Positions 12,075 to 24,379 are shown, counted from the first letter of the stretch. The stretch is DNA of 64,000 nucleotides from Tulasnella sp. 424 (GCA_019633425.1 WSUB01000003.1:251480-315479); one strand, 5' to 3'. Notes: generated by a model not told the origin, from the sequence alone. A program made the numbers and translations.

Positions 12075-13454
12075 TCATGGTTCATCTCGCCGCCTCCGGC
12101 TTCGTGGTCTTGGTACATCCTCTCCTTGAGTCAGTTCCAAACTTGTGGCTCTCCGTTTTGCAGCCGTGCGCGGTGTGACCGTCTCCGAGCTCGGCGGGTG
12201 CAAGTTGCTTAGTACGGCAGCAGGTTCCTCTTCAAGATCCTCATCTTCATCTGCCGAAGAGTCCGAGTCCGCCGTGCTCTCCCGCATGGCTTCATCTTCC
12301 GTCGTGACACAAGAAGCTGAGCATGAAGCAGCATGAGCCGTGCTGTCTGCTTCATACGCGTCTTCTTGTGACATGGACAGACCTGCTGCTTCTTCTCCTT
12401 CGTCTGGATTAGGTGATGATGATGTGGAGACAAGGGTGTGTTCTGGGGGTTGTTCGACGTCGAGTTTGTACATTCCCTTGGAATGGGTTCGAATGAGGTT
12501 GACGTAGTATGCTTGGAGGAGCTCTCGTGTGCACTGTTCGAAGATAAGAGGGCCAGGTGACGAGTTAGCAAGCATGGTCCGAGTGTTTAACCTTGTGGGA
12601 GGAAGGGTCGAGACGTGCGATGAAGCGAGCCTCCAACGCGAACCACTCGGCCGTCTCTGCCTCCAATGTGAAACTAGTGGCTAGCGAGATGACAGGATCG
12701 GGGAGACTTACGAATAATCGGAAATCAATGACACCCAGGAATTCCCTTTCCAGCATGTTCAACTCGGCGACGGTGATGCCTCCAACTTTGGCATAGTGCG
12801 TGTTGGTACAAAAGACGTCGCATAATGCCTTGCTAGAGACCGTGATGGATGCAATGACGAAGCGATGAATAGTCAAGGACGTGATGGTGAATTTTGGTAG
12901 GCGGGTGCATATCTGGTCGATGTAGTGTAGGGTAATGAGGAGACAGGAGCGCTGTAGAACCAAGGGGTGATCAGGAACGTGCGTGACCCATGCGGGACTC
13001 AGGGGGGTGTTGGAGCTCACCTCAACGTTGGCGTACTTGACAATACGTGCAAAATAATCGTGGACCGATATCCCCGGCGGTAATCGAGAGTGGAAACGGG
13101 TTAAGGCATCACTGGGGCATGGTTTGAGTGACTAGCGGTAAGCGCTTTGAACAACTGGATGTTTGGTTTGCCTAGCCAAAGGCGGAGGGAGAGAGCACTC
13201 ACGATTGTAGAGGGATTTGGTCGTTGTGCGCGATGAGTCTATCGATCATGTCCGCTAGAATGATGTGTGCACCATGAGAGTGAGCCTAAAATTCAACCAG
13301 TCGAAATTGGAATATTGGTCTAACCTATGAGTTCCACGAGATGTTGAACCTCGCAGTCCTCGAATCTTGGTGCAAGGGCGATCCTTGAGTCGGCCGAAGT
13401 GGAAGCTGAGGCACCACTAGATGAAGGTGAAGCGGAGGGCGGAGATGGGTCCAT
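12075..13454 (-). CDS. Pho80/Pcl-type cyclin
   Basis: Regulatory subunit for a Pho85-like cyclin-dependent kinase, by family. Exons 13325-13454, 13203-13254, 13021-13111, 12712-12951 and 12075-12533 splice in phase to 323 residues. The cyclin fold starts at FEDCEVQHLVELIADMIDRL, continues through FHSRLPPGISVHDYFARI and the diagnostic core (LLITLHYIDQI, FTITSLTIHRFVIASITVSSK, YAKVGGITVAELNMLE, FLGVIDFRLF). The C-terminal third is acidic and Ser-rich (DSDSSADEDEDLEEE) and ends with basic RPRSRRRRDEP, possibly a nuclear signal or phosphodegron region. I took the ATG at 13454 because it directly precedes a Ser-rich leader and the cyclin fold; the frame stays open to 13925 but that extension looks non-coding. 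The RPL12 gene is divergently placed 518 bases away. Confidence 0.88.
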
Positions 13455-13972
13455 GAAGGGACAGTCTGTTCCACCTTTGGATGACCGGTGGTTTAATAAA
13501 TGATTTGCTGCCCATCCGCCGCTCGAAGTTATTCGAGAGAGGGAGAAGGAAACGAAAGCGGTTGGCACCACGAGCTTATGGCGACCCAGTCTCGACTCCA
13601 ATCCTCTCATGCACGTGCGTCCTTCGGCCACAAGGTACCAATGAATCCCGCGTTTTACTCCGAGCGCTTCACAGAAGTTCCGCTCGCCGTCGATCCACCG
13701 GGGCTTGCTGGCAACCGGTTGGGGATGAAAACTTGAAGAATGGGCATGGGGTGCATTGCAGACAGCAGGTCTTATGTACCAGGCGAGGTCGCCGCGTTCT
13801 AATGAAAAAAGGTGCCTGACGTCAAGGATGATGACTTTTCCGGCTTTGGTATCGACGGAGTTAAAGCGAAGGTTGCTCCGTTCCCGCGATTCCCGCTCTA
13901 TCATCGAAATTGAGACTTGGCCCAAATCCCAATAAACGCTAGCCTCGACAACGACTTAGACGATCCTCAGCC
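13455..13972. promoter_or_regulatory. Divergent intergenic region, cyclin / RPL12
   Basis: 518 bases between the cyclin ATG (minus) and the RPL12 ATG (plus), so it must hold both promoters. No motif could be assigned with confidence. Confidence 0.5.
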
Positions 13973-14642
13973 ATGGCCCCAAAATTCGTTCGTTCAACAC
14001 CGAGATCCCAACGAGAGACTGTTCTGACACTGCTCGTGACTTGTAGGACCCCAATGAGATCAAGATCATCTACCTCCGTGCCACTGGCGGTGAAGTCGGT
14101 GCCTCATCTGCTCTGGCCCCCAAGATTGGTCCTCTTGGTCTGGTAAGAGAGGGAATAGGCTCATGTCAAATCCTAGTATTAAATAGTCGACGGTCTACTA
14201 GTCACCCAAGAAAGTTGGTGAAGACATCGCCAAGGCCACCCAGCAATGGAAAGGTCTTCGCGTAACCGTGCAATTGACCATCCAGAACCGTCAAGCTGCC
14301 GTCTCCGTCGTTCCATCTGCAAGCTCCCTTGTCATCAAGGCTCTCAAGGGTGCGACGCCAGTTATAGGCATTTCTTGCACCGACTAACCCCCCGCACCGA
14401 TAGAGCCACCACGCGACCGCAAGAAGCAGAAGAACATCAAACACAACGGAAACATCCCTCTCGAGGAGATTTTCCAAATTGCACGGACGATGAAGTCCAA
14501 GTCCCTTGCGAAGGAGTTGAGCGGCTGCGTGAAGGAGATCCTTGGTACCTGCCGGAGTGTTGCTTGCACTGTCGATGGCAAGACACCACAGGATGTCATC
14601 GACGGTATTAATGACGGCAGTGTCGAGGTTCCGGACGAGTAA
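13973..14642 (+). CDS. RPL12: 60S ribosomal protein L12 (uL11)
   Basis: Component of the 60S stalk base, where the family binds the GTPase-associated centre of the large rRNA. Exons 13973-13987, 14047-14142, 14202-14349 and 14404-14642 give 165 residues, the usual length. Landmarks: [19 protein letters not shown] at the N-terminus, [20 protein letters not shown], the RNA-binding C-terminal domain ([20 protein letters not shown]) and the terminal GSVEVPDE. The first exon encodes only five residues (MAPKF), a very common arrangement for fungal ribosomal protein genes. Convergent with the Med1-like gene, 203 bases between stops. Confidence 0.97.
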
Positions 14643-14845
14643 TTGCCACGTCTAGAGGCTCTTGGGTTTGATCTTATTCGTGCACTTTACTCTTCATCCA
14701 CATTCTCCTGTCCCGCTTGTTGTTATGCTGTTGTCATCTTTCTCACTGTATTAAGCCTCACACTCGTACTTGCAACATGGGAATGTTTGCAAACAGTATT
14801 CTGTTTTACACCGGGGGCTACCGCTCCGTTATATTTTCATACCGC

Positions 14846-17380
14846 TCAAAAACGCTCTTGAACTTTTCGCCACACCCAACCCGCCAAGATACTTGCGCCT
14901 CCTCTTCTGACAACCTCTTCCATACCGCCTTTCCACTCATGAATTACTTGAGATACCTTTTCAATCGAACTCGTTTGGTCTTCTGTGGCGATATCAAGGT
15001 CGACTCGGACTCCCTTTGGCGAAATTGGATCGAAAGCGACAGAGAACATAAGCAGTGGCGAGTCGGGAAGAGGCAAGGGGACAGTGTAATTGATGGTTGT
15101 TCCCCTTACACTTATTTGCACCGGTATTGATGTCGGCACATGCGAACCTGGTAGGTTGTATCCATGAGCTCCTCGTCGATTGCAAGAATAAATGCAGGGT
15201 ACAACTTACCTTGGATCAACGCTTCTAGCTCCTCTTCGTCTGATAGGAGCTTCCCCGCCTCCGCTTCTTTCCCATCATCCTTCGTAGGAGCCGAGTCCAG
15301 TCGCCATTGGAAGCTTCTCAAAGTCTCGTTCAGCCACGCTTGTTCCTTGACAATTTCAAGAACTCGCCAAACATCACTCATCCGACCGACGCGAATGGAC
15401 CCAAGCACAAAGCCGGGATCCGTCGGTGGGGATAGGAGATGTTGTACAGCCGGGTTCGTTCCAGTGGCTTTCTAGTTTGGTGTTAATCACTGGGCATCGC
15501 ATTGTAGGGGTAGGAATGTAGCACCACTTACGACATGTGAAACGTATCTTGTAGAATGTAAGATGGCCTTCGGGTCCAGCTATCCATCGCCTTGTTAGCT
15601 GGAAGTAAAATCAATCCAAGGGATATTTAACCATACCAAGAGGTCCACCCAGCCGGGGCTTCCAAAGTTACTAAATCCTCCGTCCATACTCCCCAGGCCT
15701 CCATCCATATCCATATTAAGGTCCAATCCTCCAGAGAGACGATTCATTGCCTCTCTCCGCATAACGATACCTTCGCTGCCAAAGTCGAGAACGTAACCTT
15801 TAACGGGTGGCGGATTAAGTTGTAGTGGGTCCGCTTCTGGCGTTGGCTCAGTTACAGTTGGGAAGGAGCGGTCAAGATGTTCTTGCGGGATGCCATGGGT
15901 GGGCTCTGGTAGTGAGGCGGTGAGAGGGTCGGCAGACAATAGGGCAGTAAAGTCGGTTTGGTCAGACAAGAGGGAGAAGGTCGGTGGGAGGAAAGTTGCG
16001 AGGTGATTTGTGGAGTTGGGAGTGTCGGGAGTGGAGCTGAGCTTGAGAGTGGCCAGAGTACAGGATGACTGGTTGTTAAATATGTGATCCCGAAGAATTG
16101 GAGATGGAATATCTACGGAGTTTTGTTGAGGTTGGGTTGACGGCGATGCAGACTGAGCCTTAAGCATCGCGAGATAGACGCGAGGCGGAAGTCCGATGAC
16201 GAGCGTTAGGAATGGAGATGTCAGGTACGGTAGTGGATAGCCGTGACCGCGGTAGATAAGTATATCGAGCGGGGCTTTGGAACCGCCAAGAGAGCTAAAA
16301 AGGGGTCTTTATGAGACTCCACTCGTTCGACTCACTTAAAACTCTCACCTAGCCAGCGCTTGAGCCTCTCTGGAGGCGAGGTCTCCTGCAATCTTCGCCT
16401 CCTCGTCTGTCTCCTTGAACCAACGATCGCCAGTGCCCGAAGATGCTTCTGCATTAGCAAGGCCATCTAGCATCATCAAATTCTTGGCGTTCTCCTGAAA
16501 ATGATCCGCTAGCTTTTGGAGCCGGAGACAGTCCGATGAGGGACCTTGAGCCTCATTTAAGAAGCTCGAGAGTGAGGAGTATAGAAGCGTATCAAGGGAT
16601 GATCGTTCGTCCCCTGCGTTGCTTGCAGATGATTCCGACGCGCCGCGTGTGGTCTTGATGGACAGCAGTTGGAGGACACTGGAGGTTGTCGATGACGTGG
16701 ACCCTCCCGCTTGTGACGAAGACTCCGGCTTCAGCAAGAACTCGATATCGACAACAACTATTTTCCCTCCGCCCCAGATCTTGACCCGTCCATCGGCACC
16801 ATCCTCCCTGAAGACATCCATTCCGATGCTTTTCAGCAATGACATGACCGCATCAAGCAGCCATGCAGGGACAAGGGAGGGTTCCAAGGGGAGATCGGCA
16901 GCATAGTTTGGCTTCCGCTTGGGAAGCTGACGAAACAAGGTGCCTACTTTTATTTGACTCTATATTGGCATACATTGGTAAGGAATCCCCGTCGCACTGT
17001 AAGCGGTTCCCTCGTCTCCGAAGGCAGAAAGTGTGTCTTACCTTGAGCCACGTATCGGCGTGATTGGTGTATTCCTTCGTCCGCAGTATAAACCGCGGAG
17101 GAATTTTGGTCTGCGCAACACTGGCCAACGAAGCCGTGATCATAGGCGCAACCCGTAAGATACTATCTAAGACATCCGTGTCTGGTGGTGTAGGGGAGAA
17201 TGGATGGAGGTCGCCCGCCGAAGGTATGACGGGATATTTTTCATCAAAGGTCGCGATTAGTTCTGAAAGAGCCATGATAAGGGAAGGGCGGAGAGAGACG
17301 GCGGGTTGGGCGTCGCCTTGTGGTTCTTCTGGCTGCACATCAATTGCGACGAAATCTTCTTCGATGGAATCGAGGTCCAT
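14846..17380 (-). CDS. MED1: Mediator subunit Med1-like protein
   Basis: Exons 17042-17380, 16349-16926, 15637-16294, 15532-15579, 15210-15471 and 14846-15147 splice in phase to 728 residues. The N-terminal part carries helices around LRLQKLADHFQENAKNLMML and a preceding beta-like segment (VKIWGGGKIVVVDIEFLL); the middle has YRGHGYPLPYLTSPFLTLV and low-complexity Pro/Ser/Thr loops; the C-terminal part has LDPKAILHSTRYVSHV and GSIRVGRMSDVWRVLE. This order fits my memory of basidiomycete Med1 (PF10744), which links activators to RNA polymerase II in the Mediator middle module, but fungal Med1 diverges strongly, so the name is probable, not certain. Gene structure is well supported. It shares a 222-base divergent promoter with RDH54. 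Confidence 0.68.
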
Positions 17381-17602
17381 GTTGAGTAGAGAGCGCGCTC
17401 CTCACAAGCTGTGCAATCTTCAGTTGTTCGTCGGTACCGAGGCTGAAATGGCTTGAAGGCCGATCCCGGGGCGTTTTCGCGGTGGCTGGAAGAAGGGAGA
17501 CACGGGATTGAGCAAACGCGACGACGTGGGAATTCGTAAACAACGCGTCTTTGAGGTCTCAATCCCGACTAACGGAGCTTCACCCACCAACGAATCAAAG
17601 CC
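17381..17602. promoter_or_regulatory. Short bidirectional promoter, MED1-like / RDH54
   Basis: Only 222 bases separate the two divergent ATG codons, so both promoters and 5' leaders must be packed here. No specific element assigned. Confidence 0.55.
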
Positions 17603-20600
17603 ATGAACTCCACAAAACGCAAGTCCATCGAACACGACGACAATCCTGCTCCATCTAAGAGGAAGGCAGTGGGATTGGGGCTATCTCACCGGAACACTAC
17701 GCCAGAACCACCGGCGGCCTCTAACGGTCTTTCACAATACTGGATGGTGCAATGGTAGGCTTGCTTCTCCAAGCATCATGAAGCGTGTCAAATTATCCTT
17801 ACTCCATGTCTTGCTCTTAGGAGGAAACATCAGACAAAGAAGAACAAAACTTGGGAGGGCGACGCCGTTCTTCACGTCCAAGGAGGCGCTGCCGTTCTCT
17901 ACAATGTCGAAGACTCATCGACGTGAGACACCTCTTTTCAGGAAATCTATGCGTCTCGCTGAAGCTATCATCTAGAATTGGTCGGGCCAAGATATCCATT
18001 TCAACTCTCGCTGAAGGGGAGGAGTTCGAGCTTGGAGGGAAGGAGGTGCGTCTGGCGTGACCGGTCTCAATTTACCCCACCGTCTAACGATTCATCCCCC
18101 TCTCAGATTATGCTCGACCGCCCCATATCAGAACAGGAGTTCAGATCGGGGAGCTGTTTCGGCGGAGGAGCATTCGCACCATCCTCGCTGGCTCCGCCAA
18201 AGCCATTGCTACAAGCATCACTCCCAAAGCCGTCCAAAAAGCTTGCACCAATATTCAAACCGCCAAAGTCGAATGCAAAACCGAAACCATTAACAGAATC
18301 TTCAGCTGCCAACCCCATCATCATTGACGATGACGAGCCGCCGAACGAGTTGGAGATGGCTCGCTCCTTCTGGACGTGTAGTTGGTGAGTGACTAGCCAC
18401 AGCTGCCCTTTCAAGCCCTGACTAGCTTCTCAAGGCGAAAGCCCCAAGGGAAAAAGAACAAGACTTGGGATGCTGATGGCATCCTCGCGCAAGAAGGAAT
18501 GAAGATCACCCTCCTTGCCACCGATGGCCAGAAAGTGTAAGTGAGACCTCCTTCGTACCTCGTTCCCATCCCAATTAAGCGTCAAATTATCAGTCTAGGG
18601 ACAAGCAATTGGACAGGATCCAAATTACAAAGTGGTCACGAACTGTTCGTTGGTGGGAAGGAGGTGATTCTGAACGACGAGATCAGCGAGGAGAACTACA
18701 GGGGTGGACACCTCGACCCGTTGACGGCACCAGTGCCCTCTTCGAAGTTCCATGGCCAGAATTTTGTTTCCTCGACGGTGAAGAAGAGTAGCGCGACGTC
18801 GGCTTCGTTCCCTAGTTCGTTGGGGCCGAAACCAGGGCATCCACGGTGAGTACTCTTCACGGAGAGCACCCTCACGCAGCCAATATGCGAACATCACATC
18901 GATATAGGCACGACCCAAATGCACCAGGCGCTATAGTTATGAAGCAGCCATCAGCTGCGCACCAGGCCCGGCATAACAAAAAGAACGCACCTGTGGTTCC
19001 CGTGGTTATTGATCCCAAGCTTGCACGCCATCTTCGGCCTCACCAGATAGATGGCGTCAAATTTTTGTACGAAAGTGTAATGGGCATGCGAAAGCACGAG
19101 GGCTATGGCTGCATCCTCGCCGACGAAATGTGAGCGCATCCGGTCGACGAGGGAATGGGACTAATGCTTGATGCTTTCACGAATAGGGGTTTAGGCAAAA
19201 CTCTGCAGGTATGGCCAAATTGGTCCTCGACCGTGAATGTCACTAACAAAAAGACCAATAGACTGTTACCCTCATCTGGACCTTGCTACGTGAGCCATGT
19301 TCACTACGGCGCTGGCGTTGCTTCTGATTGGGATATTTTAGACCAAAATCCTTACGGAGGGAATACTCCCGTCGTGGGTAAGGTCCTCGTCGCCTGCCCT
19401 GCCTCCTTGATCAAGGTATGTCTTGGCATCTGTCGCGAAATTATGTCAACCTGACCAGAGCGCCACAGAACTGGAAGAACGAGCTGCACAAATGGCAAGC
19501 TGATTCTCTCCGAATTCCTCTTTATTCTAACGAAGAGAACCCTGTAGGCTAAGTAGAGACCACATTCAAATATTCGTGGGTGACAAGGAGAAGGCACTTG
19601 TGCAGCAGTTCCGCAACTCGTATGTCAAATTTCTCCCGTATAGTAGACAAACCTTCAATCGACTTCGGCGTAGGAAACACCAAGTGCTCATAATTGGCTA
19701 CGAAAAGCTTATGACGGTCGCGTAAGCACAGTGGACAGTTGTTTTCGATGCTCTGATCTCAGTCGCTTTTACACAGGGCTGATCTAAAGTATTGCAAGTA
19801 AGTCAGCCTTGTCATATTTCAGTGCTCCTTCCTCAAATCCTTTCTCCAGTCCTCCCATTGGACTCATTATATGCGACGAAGGTATGCTTTCTCCTTAGTC
19901 CTGTGCGTTGCATTCTCACCCATGACCAGGTCATCGGTTAAAATCCGCAACCACGAAGACCACGAAAATGTTTGAACACCTCACCACCAAGCGACGTGTT
20001 ATACTTTCCGGCACTCCGATTCAGAACGACCTGAAGGAGTTTCATGCCATGGTGGGCGACAGTTTGTTGGCTCAATAGACCTCCCTCTCAAGTTTGCGCT
20101 GCTTTCAACAGGTTGATTTCTGCAACCCGGGATTACTTGGTGAGTGCGATCCGATGTTGTATCAGATTATAGGCTCATTCATTGCTCCTACCAGACGACT
20201 ACAAGACTTTCCAGAAAGTCTTCGAGAATCCGATTGTTAAGAGTCGAGCACCGAACTGCAGAGAAGATATTCGTACCCTTGGGATCGCAAGGTCGGATCA
20301 ACTACAAGAAATCTCGAAGTCGTTCATGCTACGCCGCACTGCCGATCTTTTGCAGAACTACCTCCCACCCAAAAGTTGGTCGAGTTTCTCTGTCTGTTGG
20401 AGAATTTCACTAAATCCTCTCGGTTCAGACGAATACGTGGTTTTTATCAAGCCTACCCAGCTTCAACTTTCCATTTTCGATGCAATTTTGAAGCCCGAGG
20501 TTGTGGACGACGTCGTGCATGGAAGCATGGCCAAATCACTCGCCCTCATCCAATTGCTTACCAAAGTATGCAATAGCCCTTACCTACTCAAGAAATTGGA

Positions 20601-22183
20601 GGGTTCGGCCGCGCAGGCGAGCCCGCCTCCAAATGTCAAGGCAGCCTTGTCGCTCCTACCTCCATCTGCGGGACCTGAGGACTTCTCGCTCAGCGGGAAG
20701 CTGACCTTCCTAGGCAACCTCCTCGATTCCATCCGAAACGTGAGTGTCCATCGCAAGTTCTTTCTTCTTTTCATAACTCTCTGTTTCTAGGAAACCGAAG
20801 AGAAGGTGGTTTTGGTATCAAACTATACAGCCACCCTCGATGTCATCGAGAAATTCTGCACAAGGAAAAGATATACCTACTTCCGGCTAGATGGGTAGGC
20901 GACTTGTCTCATCGAAAGGACCAACGTATTGACATAGCACGCAGCACCACCAAGGTTGACCAACGCCAAGGCAGCGTCGACGAGTTCAACCGATCCTCTC
21001 AGAAAGGCCGCTGTAAGGGTTTTGGCAAGTGTCCTGAGTTCTTTCTAACAGCTGTCACAGTCTTGTTTCTACTTAGCACAAAGGCTGGCGGCGTCGGGCT
21101 GAATCTGATCGGCGCATCTCGTCTCATCTTAATTGACTCGGATTGGAATCCTGCTCACGACCTCCAGGCCATGGCTCGCATCCACCGGTCAGTGCCGCCA
21201 CTAAGTTCGGTGAAGCTGGTCTCTAAACATATTTAACAGGGACGGGCAAAAGCGACCAGTGTTCATTTACCGGCTCGTAACGGCTGGATCCATCGACGAG
21301 AAGATTTTTCAAAGGCAGGTCACCAAAATTGGCCTTAGCGACTGTAAGCGACATTCGTTACAAGCTAGCAACGTTATTAAAACCTCTCTCCTTCACCTTA
21401 GCCCTTATGGCCACAGTACGACCTCCTATAACACTGCTGTATGGATATCTCTGACGTTTAGCTATAGCAAACCGCCGAAGCATCAGACAAGGCTTCGAAG
21501 GACGACTTTACTCCTAGCCAAGTACGTCCGGCTGATTCAATGTGACACCCAGCTCACAGCGCCCAAAACTCCCTTCAGCTCAAAGACCTTTTTACCGTCA
21601 ACACTCGTACCACCTGCCACACTCATGAACTGCTTGAATGCGACTGCATGAAACAACTCGAAAAGGATCGGCGGGAACGACTAGCGAAGGAGCAGGCTTC
21701 GCTCGAAGAACTTGAATTGGAAGACAATCCTTTTAGCGACGATGACGGTGACCACTGTAGCGACTCGGAAGTAGACGAACTACCGGACCTGCCAAAAGGG
21801 TTCGTGACTGCCACAGAGGTGGACCCCGAAAAGGAAGAACGAAAGGTGGGTGAATATACGCGGATTGTAAATCTCCTTCCCTGACGATAATCTCGATTAA
21901 GTTGAAGAAGCGGAAGAAGAATGCTGGTTTGGCTGCTCTTCAAGAATGGGCTCACATAAACTGTCTCCGTCAGTCGGCAAAGGATTTCATCAAGGACAAC
22001 CTACTTCATCGGTTCCTGGCAGCCGGGAATGGTGGCAACGATCACGACGATTTGCTCGAGAATTCCGCTAGCAATCCAGCTCCGGGACCTTTCAACAATG
22101 ACGCTCATGGCTTACCGGGTGGGACGGTCACTTTCGTGTTTGAGAAGAAAGGCAAACCTGAATTGGACTCAGGATCATCGTGA
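17603..22183 (+). CDS. RDH54: Rdh54/Tid1 (RAD54B-type) SNF2 DNA translocase
   Basis: SNF2-family ATPase of homologous recombination; relatives act with Rad51/Dmc1 and strip them from duplex DNA. I traced 27 phase-consistent exons giving 1053 residues: ends at 17754, 17922, 18045, 18384, 18536, 18845, 19129, 19208, 19289, 19415, 19494, 19619, 19721, 19797, 19881, 20051, 20139, 20374, 20739, 20894, 21012, 21187, 21343, 21415, 21521, 21845, 22183. Motifs: DEMGLGKT (about 391), CDEGH (about 500), [20 protein letters not shown], helicase C ([50 protein letters not shown]). The N-terminus has two similar modules with WRK...KKNKTW (residues about 50 and 207), each ending GGKE(I/V)-L-----SE--(F/Y)R-G, like DUF2439. 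One intron (19495-19547) is GC-AG; exons of 14, 21, 22, 26, 28, 28 and 32 bases occur. Confidence 0.93.
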
Positions 22184-22298
22184 ACTACCAACGGATCCGT
22201 CATATAGAATTACAGCACGCATGTATCATTATTCATTCAGGAGTGTATTATAGTAGGTTACCTTGGTGTCTAAGATCAATATACGTGTGTCTGCCAAT

Positions 22299-23795
22299 TC
22301 AGTAGAAGACAGTCGCGGTTTCCACAAACCGCTCCAGACTGCGGTAGTCCAACCTATCCTTCGCTACGGCCCAGAGCCATCCATCCAGCTGGGGCAGTTT
22401 TATGTTCCGCAGCCAAGCTTGCTTCTCCTCGTCCTCGGGGACCACGATCGAATGGGCCGCTTCTACAATGAGTTCGCATGCATCCACTGCAGACGCGCGA
22501 AGGACGAATGCCTCTTCCTTCGACAGATGGGGGCCTTCTTTTGGCGGTGCCTTATTAGCTCCTGGTGCGTCACCTGGTACCGGGGCGCTTGAGAGAAAGG
22601 CGTTGAGCTGGTCCTTGGAGTCGAGAAGGATGCCCTTGAGGGAGCCAACTGTGCACTCGGAGAGGTCGATCACTCCCAGATGTACTAGCATGGATGGTAG
22701 CACATTATCCGCGAAAACGGGTAGAGTGCCGGTATCGGGGATAGGAACAGCTTTGGATGTTTCAAACCGGAGGACAATTGTATGGATGAGAAGCAAGGCT
22801 TTCTTGAATATGTATACGGCTATGTGTGATTCCCTTATCAGCATGAGAGATCGGGCGTCTATGGAAGAGTGGCGTACGGGCTTCATTGATTAGATACATG
22901 TCCTGGAAGGCTGGGAAGGCTTTCACGAGCTGTGGTAGGTATAGCATTAGTCCGAGGGTAATAGCGACTACGTAAAGCGACTCACTCTCTCCAGTATAAC
23001 TTCTGATGGGACCAAAGGAGTGGTCCCAGACTTGTCCGCTTCGCGCTTCGCTTCGTTGAGCGCCTCAAGGACAAAGGTACCCAGATCAGGATATCCTCCG
23101 TTCAGCAGGATCTGGCCCGTTTCGACAAGCGTAGATGCGACAAGGTCCACAAGTTCAAGCAAAGGACCCCCAACCTCACTCATGACAATGCCTGGCATTC
23201 CTGGAACCGGCTTCTCTTGCCGTATCGGGATGTTCATGAGCTCGGCGACCTTGTTCCTAGTGATGGTCACCATGCCTTTTGCCGACAGTAGGTTATCCGC
23301 ACCCGAGCCTTCGGCTGAGGTAAGGTAGAAACTGAAGAGTAAGGCCCGAATGTTATCGTACGCCCCTCGACCAGTCGCGACGTGGAGTGGCACACGATAA
23401 CCACTCGCGAAATTGAGCTGAATTGCGACGATGGCCATGAGTCAAATAACCGAAATTTCGCGCGGAGAGCAAGCTTACCAGGGCCAGAGTGGACACAAGA
23501 TTTAATTCGGCGACAACATTTGGAAATTTGAGAGGCATCGTAACCCCGTGGGCTGTCTGCAGCCTCTCGAAACTGTCGGCAAAGGCTGGTGAAAGGAGGA
23601 GCCGTCTAATTGCCTCCTGGGGGATCTAATAACCGCCAAGACCACAGGTCGTTACTATCGTAGGCAGCGTATTCTCCAATAAATCGATGGAATGAATGTT
23701 ACCTTTACGGAGGAGGCCGTCCGAAGTGCTCTGCAAGATTTGGGGACACTCTCAACAAACGTCCCAGATTGCGGCAAAGGCACTAAGCTGGACAT
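22299..23795 (-). CDS. QNG1: Queuosine 5'-phosphate N-glycosylase/hydrolase (DUF2419)
   Basis: Q-salvage family (human C9orf64/QNG1): releases queuine base from queuosine 5'-phosphate so that it can be put back into tRNA by Tgt. Exons 23703-23795, 23479-23625, 22986-23417, 22878-22929 and 22299-22819 give 414 residues. Features: N-terminal FVESVPKSCRALR; FPNVVAELNLVSTLALLNF; the conserved NFASGYRVPLH; TGQILLNGGY-DLG-FV; LVKAFPAFQDMYL; and the C-terminal PDTGTLPVFADNVLPSMLVH and LDGWLWAVAKDR. Fungi cannot make queuine, so the enzyme implies scavenging from bacteria or host plant material. Convergent with RDH54, 115 bases between stops. Confidence 0.88.
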
Positions 23796-24059
23796 TGTAT
23801 CTGCTGGATGGGATGATACTGTAAGATCTGTGGTTAGCCTCGTTGAGTCCTGCGGGATCAGTCGGCGTTAGGCATGTGATGTTCGGCGACGCACCTCTGG
23901 CCTGGGAAGGTTTGATCCCAGTGCTGGAAAAGCAACGGTTGACGTATCCACCGCCCCTCCCAGGTAGTGAAACCGCGCGGCCCGTCAACCGACCATATTA
24001 AAGTCGTCTTCAGAGAAATTTCCCTAGAGGGCCAAACCCCTCAACTTCTTCTCTCGAAT

Positions 24060-24379
24060 ATGGCCGACCGACGACGATCATTCTCAATCAAACCCCTATC
24101 GATGTACTCGGTGGGCCTAGTGCCCCTGGGAGTTGTGAAACTCGCCCGGCGAGCCGCCCAAGCAGCGAAAAGAAGATTCAAGAAAAACCAGTGAGAGTGT
24201 CTTATGAGTTATATCTGGTATCTGTTGTTTGACATGGACCGCCGATCGGTTGCAGCACGCTCGACACTCCCGATCACGGCATCGAGTCCAACGTGGAATG
24301 GAGTAGGCCATCCGAGATGAGAGGCATTCCTGTCGCTAGGTATGAAGCTGCGCAGTTGCAACCGCCTGTTCCATTCTGA
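24060..24379 (+). CDS. Small basic protein upstream of F-box paralogue 2
   Basis: Exon 1 (24060-24190, 131 bases, ending in phase 2) and exon 2 (24256-24379), joined by a 65-base GTGAGA...TTGCAG intron, give 84 residues. The N-terminus MADRRRSFSIKP is basic, followed by a short hydrophobic patch (MYSVGLVPLGVV) and a basic amphipathic helix (KLARRAAQAAKRRFKK); exon 2 adds a Pro/Glu tail ending PPVPF. If the intron is not removed, the frame stops at 24194 after 44 residues. It overlaps the F-box ATG at 24342 by 38 bases in another frame. No family recognised; the match in exon 1 length and phase to the 8272-8569 gene suggests common origin. Confidence 0.55.

Noticed and set aside
13455..13925. 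Upstream extension of the cyclin first exon to 13925
   Set aside because: Composition is unlike the cyclin family and it lies in the divergent promoter with RPL12; the ATG at 13454 directly precedes the conserved part.
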